Positions 25,724 to 34,347 of a stretch of 64,000 nt of DNA are shown in pieces. Every line of letters begins with the position of its first letter. Positions within the stretch are counted from its first letter, which is position 1. Below the pieces are notes generated by a model. It had not been told where the DNA came from, did no database searches, and saw only the letters and a program-made list of their open reading frames with translations. Position numbers and translations under genes: made by a program. Source of the stretch: Micrococcales bacterium (GTDB lineage: Bacteria; Actinomycetota; Actinomycetes; S36-B12; UBA10799); contig JADKAV010000002.1 in the NCBI GenBank assembly GCA_016719135.1, positions 186,001-250,000 of the forward strand, written 5' to 3'.

Positions 25724-26046
25724 TCCACCACCCAGAACTTCCGCAGCGGCTCGGTCACGTGCCAGACGGTCCGCGTGCCGGACTCGAGTTCGACGACATC
25801 CCCGGGGCCCACCTCGATATCCGCCTGCCCTTCGATCTCGATGCGGGCACGACCACTCAGGACGACGAAGATCTCTCGCGTCTCAATATCGGTCGAGACT
25901 CCCACGCTGTGCTCCCACAGTCCGCAGAACGCGTACTCCAGGGGCGCCTCCCACGTCGCCGTCGTCGGAGATCCCTCGCGGACCTGGTCAGCGGGGACCG
26001 GCGAGTGTTCCAAGGCGCGGCCGTTGTAGAGAAGACGTGATGGCAT
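25720..26046 (-). CDS. Small cupin-domain protein
   Basis: A 108-residue single-domain cupin starting MPSRLLYNGRALEHSPVP. The conserved core is LWEHSVGVSTDIETREIFVVLSGR, then IEIEGQADIEVGPGDVVELESGT and HVTEPLRKFWVV. Only one possible metal-site His-rich motif is apparent and it is incomplete, so metal binding is doubtful. Such cupins often bind small carboxylates or are of unknown role. Convergent with the DUF998-like gene, with a four-base overlap of stop codons. Confidence 0.75.
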   Translation of the reverse strand: MPSRLLYNGRALEHSPVPADQVREGSPTTATWEAPLEYAFCGLWEHSVGVSTDIETREIFVVLSGRARIEIEGQADIEVGPGDVVELESGTRTVWHVTEPLRKFWVVD

Positions 26047-26107
26047 GGCTCAGCGTACAGGCCGAGGCGGCGGTGACTTCTCGGCCGGGGGCGGTGATTT
26101 CTGGGTT

Positions 26108-26194
26108 GAGGGCGACGTTGTTGGGCACTTCGGGCACCGCGATCCCCCAACAACGCCGCCCTCATCATCGCGGGCCCCCAACAACGCCGCCCTC
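26108..26194. repeat. 56-bp palindromic repeat, copy 3, plus extra right arm
   Basis: The complete element spans 26108-26163 (arms GAGGGCGACGTTGTTGGG and CCCAACAACGCCGCCCTC). A second right arm, CCCCCAACAACGCCGCCCTC, follows at 26175-26194. It sits in the 371-bp divergent gap 26047-26417 between the cupin and the baeRF-like gene. The only other thing I see in that gap is a candidate promoter. Confidence 0.9.
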
Positions 26195-26264
26195 CCCGTC
26201 TGCGGGGGCGTTGACACAGGCCTATTGGTCGCACTTCGAGTGCACTTCTTTACCTGAATTGTAC

Positions 26265-26293
26265 TTGACTTTTTCGCCGTCACCGGCAATGCT
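26265..26293 (+). promoter_or_regulatory. Candidate sigma-A promoter for 26418 gene
   Basis: TTGACT (26265-26270), a 17-bp spacer and AATGCT (26288-26293). Three of six -10 positions match. The distance to the GTG at 26418 leaves a ~118-nt leader. Confidence 0.4.
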
Positions 26294-26417
26294 GTTGTCA
26301 CGCGAGGGGAGTACCCCACTCACCCGCCGATCGTCATTACGGTAGCTGCATCAGCAACCCGGTCGGCGGGGGTCTTCACGGACCGGGAGAGACCTCTGGA
26401 AACCACCAGGAGTCACT

Positions 26418-27506
26418 GTGAACGACCTTCTCGATCCCCCGCGTCCCACGCTCTCGCGTCCGGATTCCGACGATCTCGAATCACTGATGAGCGCCCGCGG
26501 GCTGTGCATCTCGATCCTCATCAACACCACCCCCGGCCCCCGCCTGGCTGAACCCGACCGGCAGCGCCTGCACGCGCATGCCCGCGACGTGCTGCGCAGG
26601 CTCGAGATGGAACCGGATGCAGAACACGCGAAGTTGATGACCACGCGTCTGCACAACGGTTTGGACCTGACCACGCGCACCCCCGCCGACGAGGCCCTGG
26701 CCCTGTTCGTCAACGAGACGACGGTCAGTTTGTTCCACCTACCGGTGGGGGTGGAGGACCGGATCGTGATCGACCCGACCTTCGCCACCCGCGACGTCGT
26801 GCGGGCAGTGCAGTCCAACCCGCGTTTCCTGCTGTTGCACATGGACTCCCGTTCGGCGAACCTCTACCGCTACAACCAGAAGTACCTTGAACCGCAACTG
26901 TCGCCGTCGTTCCCGGCACTGCGCGAGGGCAGGGTCCGGGCCGGTCAGGATCCGGAGGCTCAACGGGTGTTCCTGCGCAGCGTCGACGTGGGTTTGAGCC
27001 GGCACTTGGCGCAGGAGAACCTGCCTGTGGTGCTCGTCGGCGGGGAACGCGTTGTCGGGGACTTCCTGCGCCTGACCCGTAACGGCGCACGGATCGCCGG
27101 GATGGCCCGCGGGATCCACTCCCGCCCGGCACTGGCTGAACTGGAAGACGTCGGCCGCAGCGTGATGAAGGATCACGTCGACGATCTGTCCGCCGCCGCC
27201 CACGACACGCTGTACGCCCGACTGCGGGTTCAGCGCGCTGTCACGGGGCTGCTGGGCTGCTGGCATGCAGCGGCCACCGGCAAGCCGGAATTGTTGGTCG
27301 TCGAACAGCACTTCGCGATGCCCGGCAGGATGGTCGCCGAGGGCCGCTACGTCGAGCCCAGCGACGACGACGAGCACCCAGAGGTCATCGACGACGTTGT
27401 GGACGACCTGATCGAACGGGTGCTGCAGTCCGGCGGTTTCGTGTCGGTGGTGCCGGATGGCACGCTGCGCGAGCATGGCCGCGTGGCGATGACTTTGGCC
27501 CGTTGA
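26418..27506 (+). CDS. Bacterial archaeo-eukaryotic release factor-like (baeRF) protein
   Basis: A 362-residue soluble protein resembling the baeRF families, which share the eRF1 domain-2/3 fold and are proposed ribosome-rescue or regulatory factors. The N-terminal part has LESLMSARGLCISILINTTPG and a helical region. The middle contains FLLLHMDSRSANLYR (eRF1-like core) and LPVVLVGGERVVGDFLR. The C-terminal third has GLLGCWHAAATGKPELLVVE and GGFVSVVPDGTLREHGRVAMTL, typical of the group. It has an AGGAG ribosome-binding site before GTG. The exact baeRF subfamily is not resolvable by eye. Confidence 0.65.
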   Translation: MNDLLDPPRPTLSRPDSDDLESLMSARGLCISILINTTPGPRLAEPDRQRLHAHARDVLRRLEMEPDAEHAKLMTTRLHNGLDLTTRTPADEALALFVNETTVSLFHLPVGVEDRIVIDPTFATRDVVRAVQSNPRFLLLHMDSRSANLYRYNQKYLEPQLSPSFPALREGRVRAGQDPEAQRVFLRSVDVGLSRHLAQENLPVVLVGGERVVGDFLRLTRNGARIAGMARGIHSRPALAELEDVGRSVMKDHVDDLSAAAHDTLYARLRVQRAVTGLLGCWHAAATGKPELLVVEQHFAMPGRMVAEGRYVEPSDDDEHPEVIDDVVDDLIERVLQSGGFVSVVPDGTLREHGRVAMTLAR

Positions 27507-27598
27507 CGTGCCAGGCCGGCGCCGGACGGGCCACGGCGCCGGCGGTCGGGTGCGGCAAGCCAGCGGTGGCGACGTCCGCGCCGGGGCACAATGACCCC

Positions 27599-28000
27599 AT
27601 GAACCTGTTGCAGCAACCCGACCCCACGCTCCTGCCTACCGACCCCGCCGTCTCAGCCCTCAACGCAGGTGAAGACCCCGCGACGGTAGCGGCTCGCTTT
27701 CCCGCCTCGAGCCTGGCCTGGGCGACGCTGGCCGAACGGGCACGTGAGCACGGAAACACCATCGAGTCATACGCTTTCGCCCGCGTGGGCTACCACCGCG
27801 GCCTCGACGCTCTGCGACGCAACGGGTGGAAGGGTCACGGTCCGGTCCCCTGGTCGCACGAACCGAACCGGGGGTTTCTCGTGTGTCTGCACGAGCTGTC
27901 CCTGGCCTCCCAGGCGATTGGGGAGACCGACGAAGCCGAGCGCACCCGCACGTTCCTGCGCGACAGTTCGGCCGAGGCCGCGGACGTGCTGGGGGTCTGA
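27599..28000 (+). CDS. DUF3151 protein
   Basis: A 133-residue cytoplasmic protein of the actinobacterial DUF3151 family. It carries the family's hallmark AFARVGYHRGLDALRRNGWK followed by GHGPVPWSHEPNRGFL, and an N-terminal NLLQQPDPTLLPTDPA. Function is unknown; TPR-like helices are likely (SLAWATLAERAREHGNTIES). ATG 27599 is preferred over longer in-frame starts because it matches the family N-terminus. It is separated from the baeRF-like gene by 92 bases. Confidence 0.93.
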   Translation: MNLLQQPDPTLLPTDPAVSALNAGEDPATVAARFPASSLAWATLAERAREHGNTIESYAFARVGYHRGLDALRRNGWKGHGPVPWSHEPNRGFLVCLHELSLASQAIGETDEAERTRTFLRDSSAEAADVLGV

Positions 28001-28325
28001 CCCACGACCTTGTCCAGAACTGCCTTCGGGCGTACCGTGATAGCTGGGGGTTACGGCTATGTGGCGCAGACTAGAAGGAAAAACCGGAATCATCATCGCG
28101 TTCGGGGGATGCTGATCACCAGCCAGCCGGGGGCGGGCCCCAGGGGGCACACGGGAGGTCGTCACCGGCAACGAGCGACCACCCCACCCCTTCCCAGGTG
28201 GGAGCGTGCCGAGTCCAGGGGGGGGGTGGACGCAAGGCGCTTACTACGCAGACCGGTTCCGTTCATTTCCTCCTACGCACCGCGCATGTGAGACCAGAGG
28301 GCCCGGCTGATCCAGGCAGCAGAGC
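28001..28325. other. 325-bp gap without a gene
   Basis: I see no supported gene. It is G-run-rich: a hairpin GTCCA-(G)8-TGGAC at 28213-28230 would present an eight-C loop on the minus strand, and GGGCC/GGGGG clusters flank it. A stretch GGCGCAGACTAGAAGGAAAAACCGG near 28060 is AT-richer. No tRNA, SRP or tmRNA signature was found. Confidence 0.5.
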
Positions 28326-28717
28326 GTGAACACCCAGCCACCGCCCGGCTGGCATGACGAACAGATCCGGCTGGCCGAATCCGACCCCGCGTGGCCGGCG
28401 TCATTCCAGGCTGAGTCATCACTGCTCGACGCGGCCATCGGAGCATGGATCCGCGGGGGGGGCGGTGCCGACCTCGCCAAGCCCATCATCGACATCCTGG
28501 TCGGGTTGCGACCTCGACGGTTCCCGGCCATCAGCTGCGGGCGCCTCGGCGCTACCGAAGAGCTGGCATCCGCGACTATCTGCGGCACGGGACGGCACGC
28601 GCTTATGAACAGCTCAAGCGAGAACTCGCTGATCGCCACCGCAACGACCGCGAGGCTTACACACTGGGCAAGACCAATTTCGTGCGTAAGGTGCTGGCTC
28701 GGGCGTCTAGCGAGTAG
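28326..28717 (+). pseudogene. GrpB-family protein remnant
   Basis: The N-terminal frame reads DEQIRLAESDPAWPASFQAES...LAKPIIDILVGL, the start of a GrpB/UPF0157 nucleotidyltransferase-like protein. The stretch normally holding HIGSTAVPGL is missing, and the frame is lost after about 28505. The family's C-terminus continues in another frame: AGIRDYLRHGTARAYEQLKR, then NDREAYTLGKTNFVRKVL, to a stop at 28717. Total length is ~390 bp against ~520 expected, so there are at least two internal deletions plus a frameshift. It overlaps the convergent DoxX-like gene by 11 bases. Confidence 0.75.
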
Positions 28718-29060
28718 GCGCGTTCCAGGCCGCACGCATCATGGGGATCTGCATCGGCACGCGCGCCCACGCCGCAGCTTTCTGCCAGCCCGGTCGCCGG
28801 CTGCGCTGCATGTCGAGGGCCATCTGCACGTTCCCGACAAGCACCACGGCCAATGTCGCGGTAGTGGCCGCGGGCGCCCACTTCTGCCGCGTCGCAAGGC
28901 CAGCCGCGCACGCGAGTTCAGCCACACCACTGCCATACACCCAGGGCCGAGGGTTGCCCAGCTGCCGCGGGATCAACGGCTCGAATACCTGCGGCCGGAC
29001 CATGTGGACCACCCCGCTGAGGGTGAAGGCTCCGACGACGGCTTTGGCTCCGAGTTCCAT
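28707..29060 (-). CDS. DoxX family membrane protein
   Basis: A 117-residue protein with four predicted membrane helices, beginning MELGAKAVVGAFTLSGVVHM and containing RQLGNPRPWVYGSGVAELACAAG and LAVVLVGNVQMALDM. This four-helix pattern with the central PxxxYxSGxxEL segment is typical of DoxX/DUF4267-like proteins. ATG at 29060 is chosen; an upstream in-frame extension is unlike the family. Function unknown. Its 3' end overlaps the GrpB remnant. Confidence 0.7.
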   Translation of the reverse strand: MELGAKAVVGAFTLSGVVHMVRPQVFEPLIPRQLGNPRPWVYGSGVAELACAAGLATRQKWAPAATTATLAVVLVGNVQMALDMQRSRRPGWQKAAAWARVPMQIPMMRAAWNAPTR

Positions 29061-29107
29061 GCCGAGCACGCTACCCGGCACGAGGGGCAACCCCGGCGTC
29101 CGGGGAC

Positions 29108-30370
29108 TCACACCAGGAAAGCGTGGCTGAACGTGTAGATCGTCAAACCCGCCAAGGCACCCACCAACGTCCCGTTCAACCGGATGAACTGCAGGTCCCG
29201 CCCCACCTGGATCTCGATCTTCCGCGAGGTCTCCTCCGCGTCCCAGCGGTCCACGGTCTCCGTGATCAAAGCGGTGATCTCATCGCGGTTGTTCTTCACC
29301 ACGTGCACAGCGGCGTCCTCGACCCAGGTGTTAACGCGGTTGCGGGTCTGCTCGTTGTTCACCAGGCTTCGCCCGATCGAAACCAAGGAGTCCACGATCC
29401 GCACCCGCAGGTCGGAGGTCGGATCGTCGAGGGCGCGCAACAGCATCTCCTTGGCCACGGTCCCGGTTGTCTGCAGCGTCCGTGCCACCTCGGGGTGGTC
29501 CAGCATCCGGATCTTGGCTTGCTCGGCACGGAACTGCATATCGGCGTCGAAGCGCAGGTCGTTCGACAGTTGCAGTAGCGCCTCATCGATCGAGGTGCGC
29601 AGTGGATGCATCTTGTCGTCGCGCACGGCTTGGGCGAACTTGACCGCCTCCCGGTAGACCTTCTGCGCGACCAGGTCGTCTGCCCACTTCGGCGACCAGC
29701 CCGGCGCCTGGCGTTCGACGACGTCGACGACTCGGGTCTGGTTGTCCCGCAGCCAGTCATGCAGCGAGCCCGCGATCAGATCGATCAGTGGCACATGCGC
29801 TTTGTCGGCCACCACCTGACCGAGTAGATTCCCGGCGGGCTCGGCAACCGGGAACTCCTCGGCACGCCTGCGAAGGAACTCCTCCACCGCGGAGCGCACC
29901 TGCTCGTCGTCCAGTAGGCCGATCCCGGCTTTGATTCCCACGGCGACCTCCGCCGACACCCGCCGGGCGTTGTCATAATCGCTGATCCATCCCCCCACCC
30001 GCAGGCCGACGTCGAGCACCCGGATCCGGCCACGCACCACGTCTTCGGCCAGGAAGTTGGTCCCGATGAAGTCGCCGAGGTTTCGGCCAATCGCGTTCTT
30101 GCGGGTTGGAATGATCGCGGTGTGCGGAATGGGCAAGCCGAGGGGCCGTTTGAACAGGGCGGTGACTGCGAACCAGTCCGCCAGCGCGCCGACCATGCCC
30201 GCTTCGGCGGCGGCGCGCACATAACCGGCCCAGCCGACCCCGTCACGTTCGAGCAGGAAGGCGAACACGTAGATGATCGCGGCCAGCACCAGGGCTCCGA
30301 CGGCCACGACCTTCATCCGACGCAGCCCCTGGAGTTTCTCTGCGTCGGCGGTCACGGAAAGCGCACTCAT
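29108..30370 (-). CDS. DUF445 family membrane protein
   Basis: A 420-residue protein with an N-terminal hydrophobic segment (VVAVGALVLAAIIYVFAFLLE) and a C-terminal one (LAGLTIYTFSHAFLV). Between lies the DUF445 core: AAAEAGMVGALADWFAVTALFKRPLG, then IPHTAIIPTRKNAIGRNLGDFI and repeated helical segments. The family is widespread and uncharacterised; the ends suggest anchoring in the inner membrane. The next gene downstream is the convergently ending remnant/DoxX-like pair. A 56-bp palindrome sits just upstream of its start. Confidence 0.92.
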   Translation of the reverse strand: MSALSVTADAEKLQGLRRMKVVAVGALVLAAIIYVFAFLLERDGVGWAGYVRAAAEAGMVGALADWFAVTALFKRPLGLPIPHTAIIPTRKNAIGRNLGDFIGTNFLAEDVVRGRIRVLDVGLRVGGWISDYDNARRVSAEVAVGIKAGIGLLDDEQVRSAVEEFLRRRAEEFPVAEPAGNLLGQVVADKAHVPLIDLIAGSLHDWLRDNQTRVVDVVERQAPGWSPKWADDLVAQKVYREAVKFAQAVRDDKMHPLRTSIDEALLQLSNDLRFDADMQFRAEQAKIRMLDHPEVARTLQTTGTVAKEMLLRALDDPTSDLRVRIVDSLVSIGRSLVNNEQTRNRVNTWVEDAAVHVVKNNRDEITALITETVDRWDAEETSRKIEIQVGRDLQFIRLNGTLVGALAGLTIYTFSHAFLV

Positions 30371-30430
30371 GGGGGCATCCTCCCCTGTGCGTGGAGGCGG
30401 TCGGCGGTCGAGGGCGGTGCTGGAGCTGTC

Positions 30431-30486
30431 GAGGGCGACGTTGTTGGGGGGTTGCGGTCGTCAGATTGCCCAACAACGTCGCCCTC
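30431..30486. repeat. 56-bp palindromic repeat, copy 4
   Basis: Arms GAGGGCGACGTTGTTGGG and CCCAACAACGTCGCCCTC are perfectly complementary over 18 bp. A further left-arm fragment GAGGGCGGTG occurs at 30410-30419. It occupies most of the gap between DUF4184 and DUF445. Confidence 0.92.
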
Positions 30487-30491
30487 GTGGG

Positions 30492-31247
30492 TCAGACGAC
30501 CTCTCGCCGAGGGTTCACGTGCCACAGGACCGCAATGACAGCGCTCGCAACGGCGATTGCCACGACCGGGGTCACGCTGACCGCGAAGACCAAGGTGTCG
30601 GATGAGCTGCCGACTCGGTACAAGCCCCACGCGGTAGCTCCGGTTGCCCCCACTGCTGCTCCCAAAACGGTCCCGCGCGCAGCGATCTTCCCCAACGTTG
30701 AAGGCTGTCGCTGCAGCGTGCGAACCTCAGCCCCGGCGAACCAACGGACTGCCCAATGCGCCAGAAGTACGAGACCGACCACGGACAACGCGATCTGCAG
30801 GAAGAAGTACAGCGGCATACCTGCGACGTCGACGTAGAACACCGGGAAACGGTCGGTGACCGGCGTTCCCGCGTGGGTGAACCAGTCGAGGATCTGATGC
30901 GTCAGGCCGCCGATCATCAGCGAGACCAGCACCTTCCCCGATGACGACAGTCGCGCCCGCAGACCGGGTTGCTGGACGGGTGTCAGCCGCTTGCGGATCG
31001 CCGACGGGGCGAACCAGTCAGCCGGTCGGGCGAGGAACCCGTGCCAGATCACGAAGAGCACGAAACCGATGGCCGTGTTGGTCACCAGCGTCGCGAAGAC
31101 CGTGTGGGTCGCTTCGGTTGTGAACGGCAGGAACGGCGCGAACAGGGGAAGGTCGGGAGTCATAGCGCCGATCACCAGCGCGGATGTCGACAACCACCGT
31201 GCCCGGATGGGCAGGATGGCAGCCGCATGGCTCACGGTGAAGGGCAT
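30492..31247 (-). CDS. DUF4184 family membrane protein
   Basis: A 251-residue integral membrane protein starting MPFTVSHAAAILPI, the diagnostic DUF4184 N-terminus (PFTxSHxAAVLP). About six helices follow, with ALVIGAMTPDLPLF and MIGGLTHQILDWFTHAGTPV carrying the conserved His/Asp residues that recall the YdjM/LexA-regulated hydrolase fold. Metal-dependent hydrolysis is suspected for related proteins but not shown. ATG at 31247 is chosen from the family start; an in-frame upstream start adds nine residues. Reads away from tRNA-Thr. Confidence 0.88.
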   Translation of the reverse strand: MPFTVSHAAAILPIRARWLSTSALVIGAMTPDLPLFAPFLPFTTEATHTVFATLVTNTAIGFVLFVIWHGFLARPADWFAPSAIRKRLTPVQQPGLRARLSSSGKVLVSLMIGGLTHQILDWFTHAGTPVTDRFPVFYVDVAGMPLYFFLQIALSVVGLVLLAHWAVRWFAGAEVRTLQRQPSTLGKIAARGTVLGAAVGATGATAWGLYRVGSSSDTLVFAVSVTPVVAIAVASAVIAVLWHVNPRREVV

Positions 31248-31332
31248 AGCGCCAGTATCACCGCGGATCGCCACGACGAAACGGATACTTGAGCAAGGTC
31301 ACATCGGCACCGCTCGGTATCGTGGAGCCATC

Positions 31333-31404
31333 GCCCCGTTAGCTCAGTGGTAGAGCACTCGCCTTGTAAGCGAAAGGTCGTCCGTTCAATCCGGACACGG
31401 GGCT
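31333..31404 (+). tRNA. tRNA-Thr (anticodon UGU)
   Basis: A 72-nt cloverleaf. The acceptor stem is GCCCCGT/ACGGGGC, the D arm GCTC..GAGC, and the anticodon stem CTCGC/GCGAA-type with loop CTTGTAA (anticodon TGT, reading ACA). The T arm loop TTCAATC is close to consensus. The discriminator is T and CCA is not encoded. Confidence 0.94.
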
Positions 31405-31904
31405 CGCATTCATCCAGGCCCCGGCAGGGTTGCGCAGGGCCACAGACAGCACCCGCCGCAATGCCCCGAGAGGTGCGTTCTGAAAGGTGAACGCCTCCCT
31501 ACGCACAGATGTTTGACATCGGTACAACCGTTGGACATCGGCGCGTCGGGCAAGTCCAACGCCTGTGCTCTTGTCCAACGCCTGTACCCAACTCCAACCG
31601 CTGCGTAAGCGACACCGATGCGCGAGCGCACCGCGGCAGCCGGGACGTGGGCCTCACGACAACACGTGCGCCCGGTCACCCAACCGGTCAGCAATTCTCG
31701 TCGGCATGTCTCATCGTCGCGCCCACCATTTTCGGCGGGGAATGGTGCCAGATCGGGTGGCCCATGGAGTGGAACGGACTCGAGCCAGCCTTCGGCGACT
31801 TCCTGACATTCGCAACAGGTCCGCAGCCACCGGCCACCCGCACCGGGCTGCGCTCTCTGAGTAGCTGAGCCAACCCGGAGGCCCAAACCCGCTAGCCTCC
31901 CAGC
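31405..31904. other. 500-bp gap after tRNA-Thr without a gene
   Basis: No supported gene. Direct repeats GTCCAACGCCTGT occur at 31554-31566 and 31573-31585, and CGTTGGAC (31529-31536) is inverted against GTCCAACG (31554-31561 and 31573-31580). No copy of the tRNA 3' end that would mark an integrated element was seen. Confidence 0.5.
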
Positions 31905-32540
31905 ATGTCGACACGAACGATTCTCGAGATCTTCGGCTGGATTAGTTCCGGTCTCATCGTGCTGTCCCTGGCGCAGGCGCGGGTGTATCGGTTCCGCGTC
32001 CTGAACTTCGCGGGTGCGGCGCTGGGCACCATGTACAACGCCTTGTTGGGGATCTGGCCGTTCGCGGCGATGAACGCCGTGATCACGGTGATCGACGCCT
32101 ACTGGCTGGTCCGCCTGACCCGGGAACGCCGACCGGAGTCCGCGGCCTACGAACTGCTCCAGGTGGACGGCGACGACACCTATCTGCGTCATTTCCTGAA
32201 GGTGCACGCGCGCGACACCAAGGAGCACTTCCCCGAGTTCGACCCGGCTGAACCGACCGAATCCAACGTGTTGGTGATGCGCGGGGATGAAACTGTCGGC
32301 GTGGTGATCATCGCCGACACCGACGACAGCACCGCCCGGCTGAGCCTGGATTACGTGACCCCGCGGTTCCGCGACTTCACCCCTGGAAAGTTCGTCTACG
32401 AGGATTCAGGGATCTTCGAAAGGCTGGGCGTGCAGCGAATCCGGGCACCCCGTTGCGACACCGACTATCTGCAGAAGATGGGCTTCCGCAAGGAGTCGGA
32501 CGGCTGGGTGCGTGAAGTGCGAGCCGCGCCAATGGCGTAA
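31905..32540 (+). CDS. Membrane protein with YgjV-like N-terminus and GNAT-like C-terminal domain
   Basis: A 211-residue protein. The first ~75 residues contain about three hydrophobic helices (LEIFGWISSGLIVLSLAQAR; LNFAGAALGTMYNALLGIWP; MNAVITVIDAYWLVRL), the layout of YgjV-like inner-membrane proteins. The remainder is soluble: a strand-rich region with NVLVMRGDETVGVVIIAD, ARLSLDYVTPRFRDFTPGKF and YLQKMGFRKESDGW, which reads like the core and C-terminal strands of a GNAT acetyltransferase but lacks a clear acetyl-CoA pyrophosphate loop. The fusion is unusual. Function unknown; ATG start follows the tRNA gap. Confidence 0.55.
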   Translation: MSTRTILEIFGWISSGLIVLSLAQARVYRFRVLNFAGAALGTMYNALLGIWPFAAMNAVITVIDAYWLVRLTRERRPESAAYELLQVDGDDTYLRHFLKVHARDTKEHFPEFDPAEPTESNVLVMRGDETVGVVIIADTDDSTARLSLDYVTPRFRDFTPGKFVYEDSGIFERLGVQRIRAPRCDTDYLQKMGFRKESDGWVREVRAAPMA

Positions 32541-32598
32541 CGCGGCATCGGGTCGTCAGGCCGCGTAACGTCACTTCAACGCCACGCAGGGAGGACAC

Positions 32599-34086
32599 AT
32601 GAGCACCGCTGTAGCGCCCAGGCCGCAACGGACCTTCTTCGGCCACCCGGCTGGACTCTCGACGTTGTTCTTCACCGAATTCTGGGAGCGTTTCTCCTAC
32701 TACGGCATGCGCGCCCTGCTCGTCCTGTACCTCGTTGCGCCGCCCAACGGCGCCACACCCCCAGGCCCCGGACTGGGCCTTTCCACCGCCACCGCCTCAG
32801 CGATCTACGGCACGTACGTGGCCTTGGTCTACTTGTTCCCCCTGCTCGGCGGCTGGATCGCCGACCGGATGTGGGGTTTCCGTCGCGCCGTGTTGGTCGG
32901 CGGGATCGTCATCGCGTGCGGCCACTACGCGATGGCCGTGCCCAACGAGATCACGTTCTGGATCGGCCTGCTGCTGATCGCCTTGGGCACGGGGCTGCTG
33001 AAGCCGAACGTCTCAGCCATGGTCGGTGAGTTGTACCACGACCACGACGCCAAGCGCGATGCCGGATTCTCGATCTTCTACATGGGAATCAACCTCGGCG
33101 CTTTCATCGCGCCGCTGGTCACCGGGTTCCTGATGGACAGCTACGGATGGCATTACGCCTTCGGCGCCGCCGCCCTGGGCATGACCATCGGGGTGGTGCA
33201 GTACGTGGTCGGCGGCCGGAAAACGCTGACCGGAATCGGCTTGACCGCACCCAACCCCGCGACGCCGAAGGAGAAGCGGACCTTCCTCACGCTGGTCGGC
33301 GGATCAGTGCTGGCCATCGTTGCGCTCGCACTGATCGAGGCGTGGCTGTTCGGCTTCGAGATCGCCGACATGGTCGACATCCTGGGGATCTTCATCCTGA
33401 TCGTGCCGGTCGTCTATTTCGTGAAGATGTTCCGGCGCCCGGGCCTGACCGGCGAGCAAGTATCCCGCCTGCACGCATTCCTCGGGTTGTTCATCGGCGC
33501 TGCGGTCTTCTGGATGATCTACGACCAGGCCGGCTCCACTCTCAGTGTCTTCGCCGAGCAGAGCACCGATCTCACGGTGGATGGTTTCACCATTCCCGTG
33601 CCGTGGCTGCAATCGATCAACCCGATCTTCATCATCATTTTTGCGCCCATCTTCGGGGCGATCTGGGCAAAACTCGGCGATCGCGCACCCTCGACGCCGC
33701 TGAAGTTCGCGTGGGCGCTGCTGGGTATCTCGATCAGCTTCCTGATCATGATCATCCCGGCGATGAGCGCGGAGACAGGTGCGGAAGTGGCCGTCTGGTG
33801 GCTGGTCGGGGTGTACCTGATCCAGACCTGGGCCGAACTTCTGCTGTCCCCCATCGGGCTCAGCGCGTCGACCCGGCTGGCGCCGCCCGGGATGGAGGGG
33901 CAGATGCTGGCCCTGTGGTTCCTCGCGGTGTCCGTGGGCGACACCATCGGCGCCCAGATCCTGTCGCGCATCGGCGACAACTACGTGCGGGTGTTCACCA
34001 TGTTCGGACTGATCGCCCTGGCGGCGGCCGTGATCGCCTTCCTGTTCGTGCCACGGCTCAAGCGGATGATGGCCGGGGTGCACTAA
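32599..34086 (+). CDS. POT-family proton-dependent oligopeptide transporter
   Basis: Proton-coupled di/tripeptide symporter (PTR2/POT subfamily of the MFS), 495 residues with about 12-14 helices. Signatures include the TM1 ExxER-like motif FFTEFWERFSYYGMRA, GGWIADRMWGFRRAVL, and the PTR2 signature FSIFYMGINLGAFIAPLVTG. A conserved region PAMSAETG-LVGVYLIQTWAEL follows in the C-terminal half, with the family's SPIGLS. GGAGG precedes the ATG. The gene stands alone, followed by a 56-bp palindrome. Confidence 0.95.
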   Translation: MSTAVAPRPQRTFFGHPAGLSTLFFTEFWERFSYYGMRALLVLYLVAPPNGATPPGPGLGLSTATASAIYGTYVALVYLFPLLGGWIADRMWGFRRAVLVGGIVIACGHYAMAVPNEITFWIGLLLIALGTGLLKPNVSAMVGELYHDHDAKRDAGFSIFYMGINLGAFIAPLVTGFLMDSYGWHYAFGAAALGMTIGVVQYVVGGRKTLTGIGLTAPNPATPKEKRTFLTLVGGSVLAIVALALIEAWLFGFEIADMVDILGIFILIVPVVYFVKMFRRPGLTGEQVSRLHAFLGLFIGAAVFWMIYDQAGSTLSVFAEQSTDLTVDGFTIPVPWLQSINPIFIIIFAPIFGAIWAKLGDRAPSTPLKFAWALLGISISFLIMIIPAMSAETGAEVAVWWLVGVYLIQTWAELLLSPIGLSASTRLAPPGMEGQMLALWFLAVSVGDTIGAQILSRIGDNYVRVFTMFGLIALAAAVIAFLFVPRLKRMMAGVH

Positions 34087-34131
34087 GCGGCGGTGCAGGT
34101 GACCCAGGGCAGATTGGGGCCTGACCCGCTT

Positions 34132-34187
34132 GAGGGCGGTGTTGTTGGGGGCTCATTGCCTCAGAAGTGCCCAACAACGCGGCCCTC
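34132..34187. repeat. 56-bp palindromic repeat, copy 5
   Basis: Arms GAGGGCGGTGTTGTTGGG and CCCAACAACGCGGCCCTC. It sits in the convergent gap 34087-34347 between the POT transporter and the amidotransferase gene; the rest of that gap shows no feature. Confidence 0.9.
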
Positions 34188-34347
34188 GATTGCGGGAATC
34201 GCGCTAGCCCTCGAGGTCACGAGCCGATTCGCCGCACCCCCTTCGGTGAAGATTCGACCTCTGCGTCGTCCTTTCGTCACCGAAGGCCGCGCGGCGGCGG
34301 CCTCAGCCAGGCCATCAACGCGCGAGTGACTCCGGATCCTTCAAACC

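Noticed and set aside
28211..28232. C8-loop hairpin as a 6C-type regulatory RNA (minus strand)
   Set aside because: Known 6C RNAs have two such C-rich loops; I can find only one, and no promoter or terminator frames it.
31405..31904. Integrated element after tRNA-Thr
   Set aside because: No duplicated tRNA 3' end, integrase or phage gene found near the tRNA.
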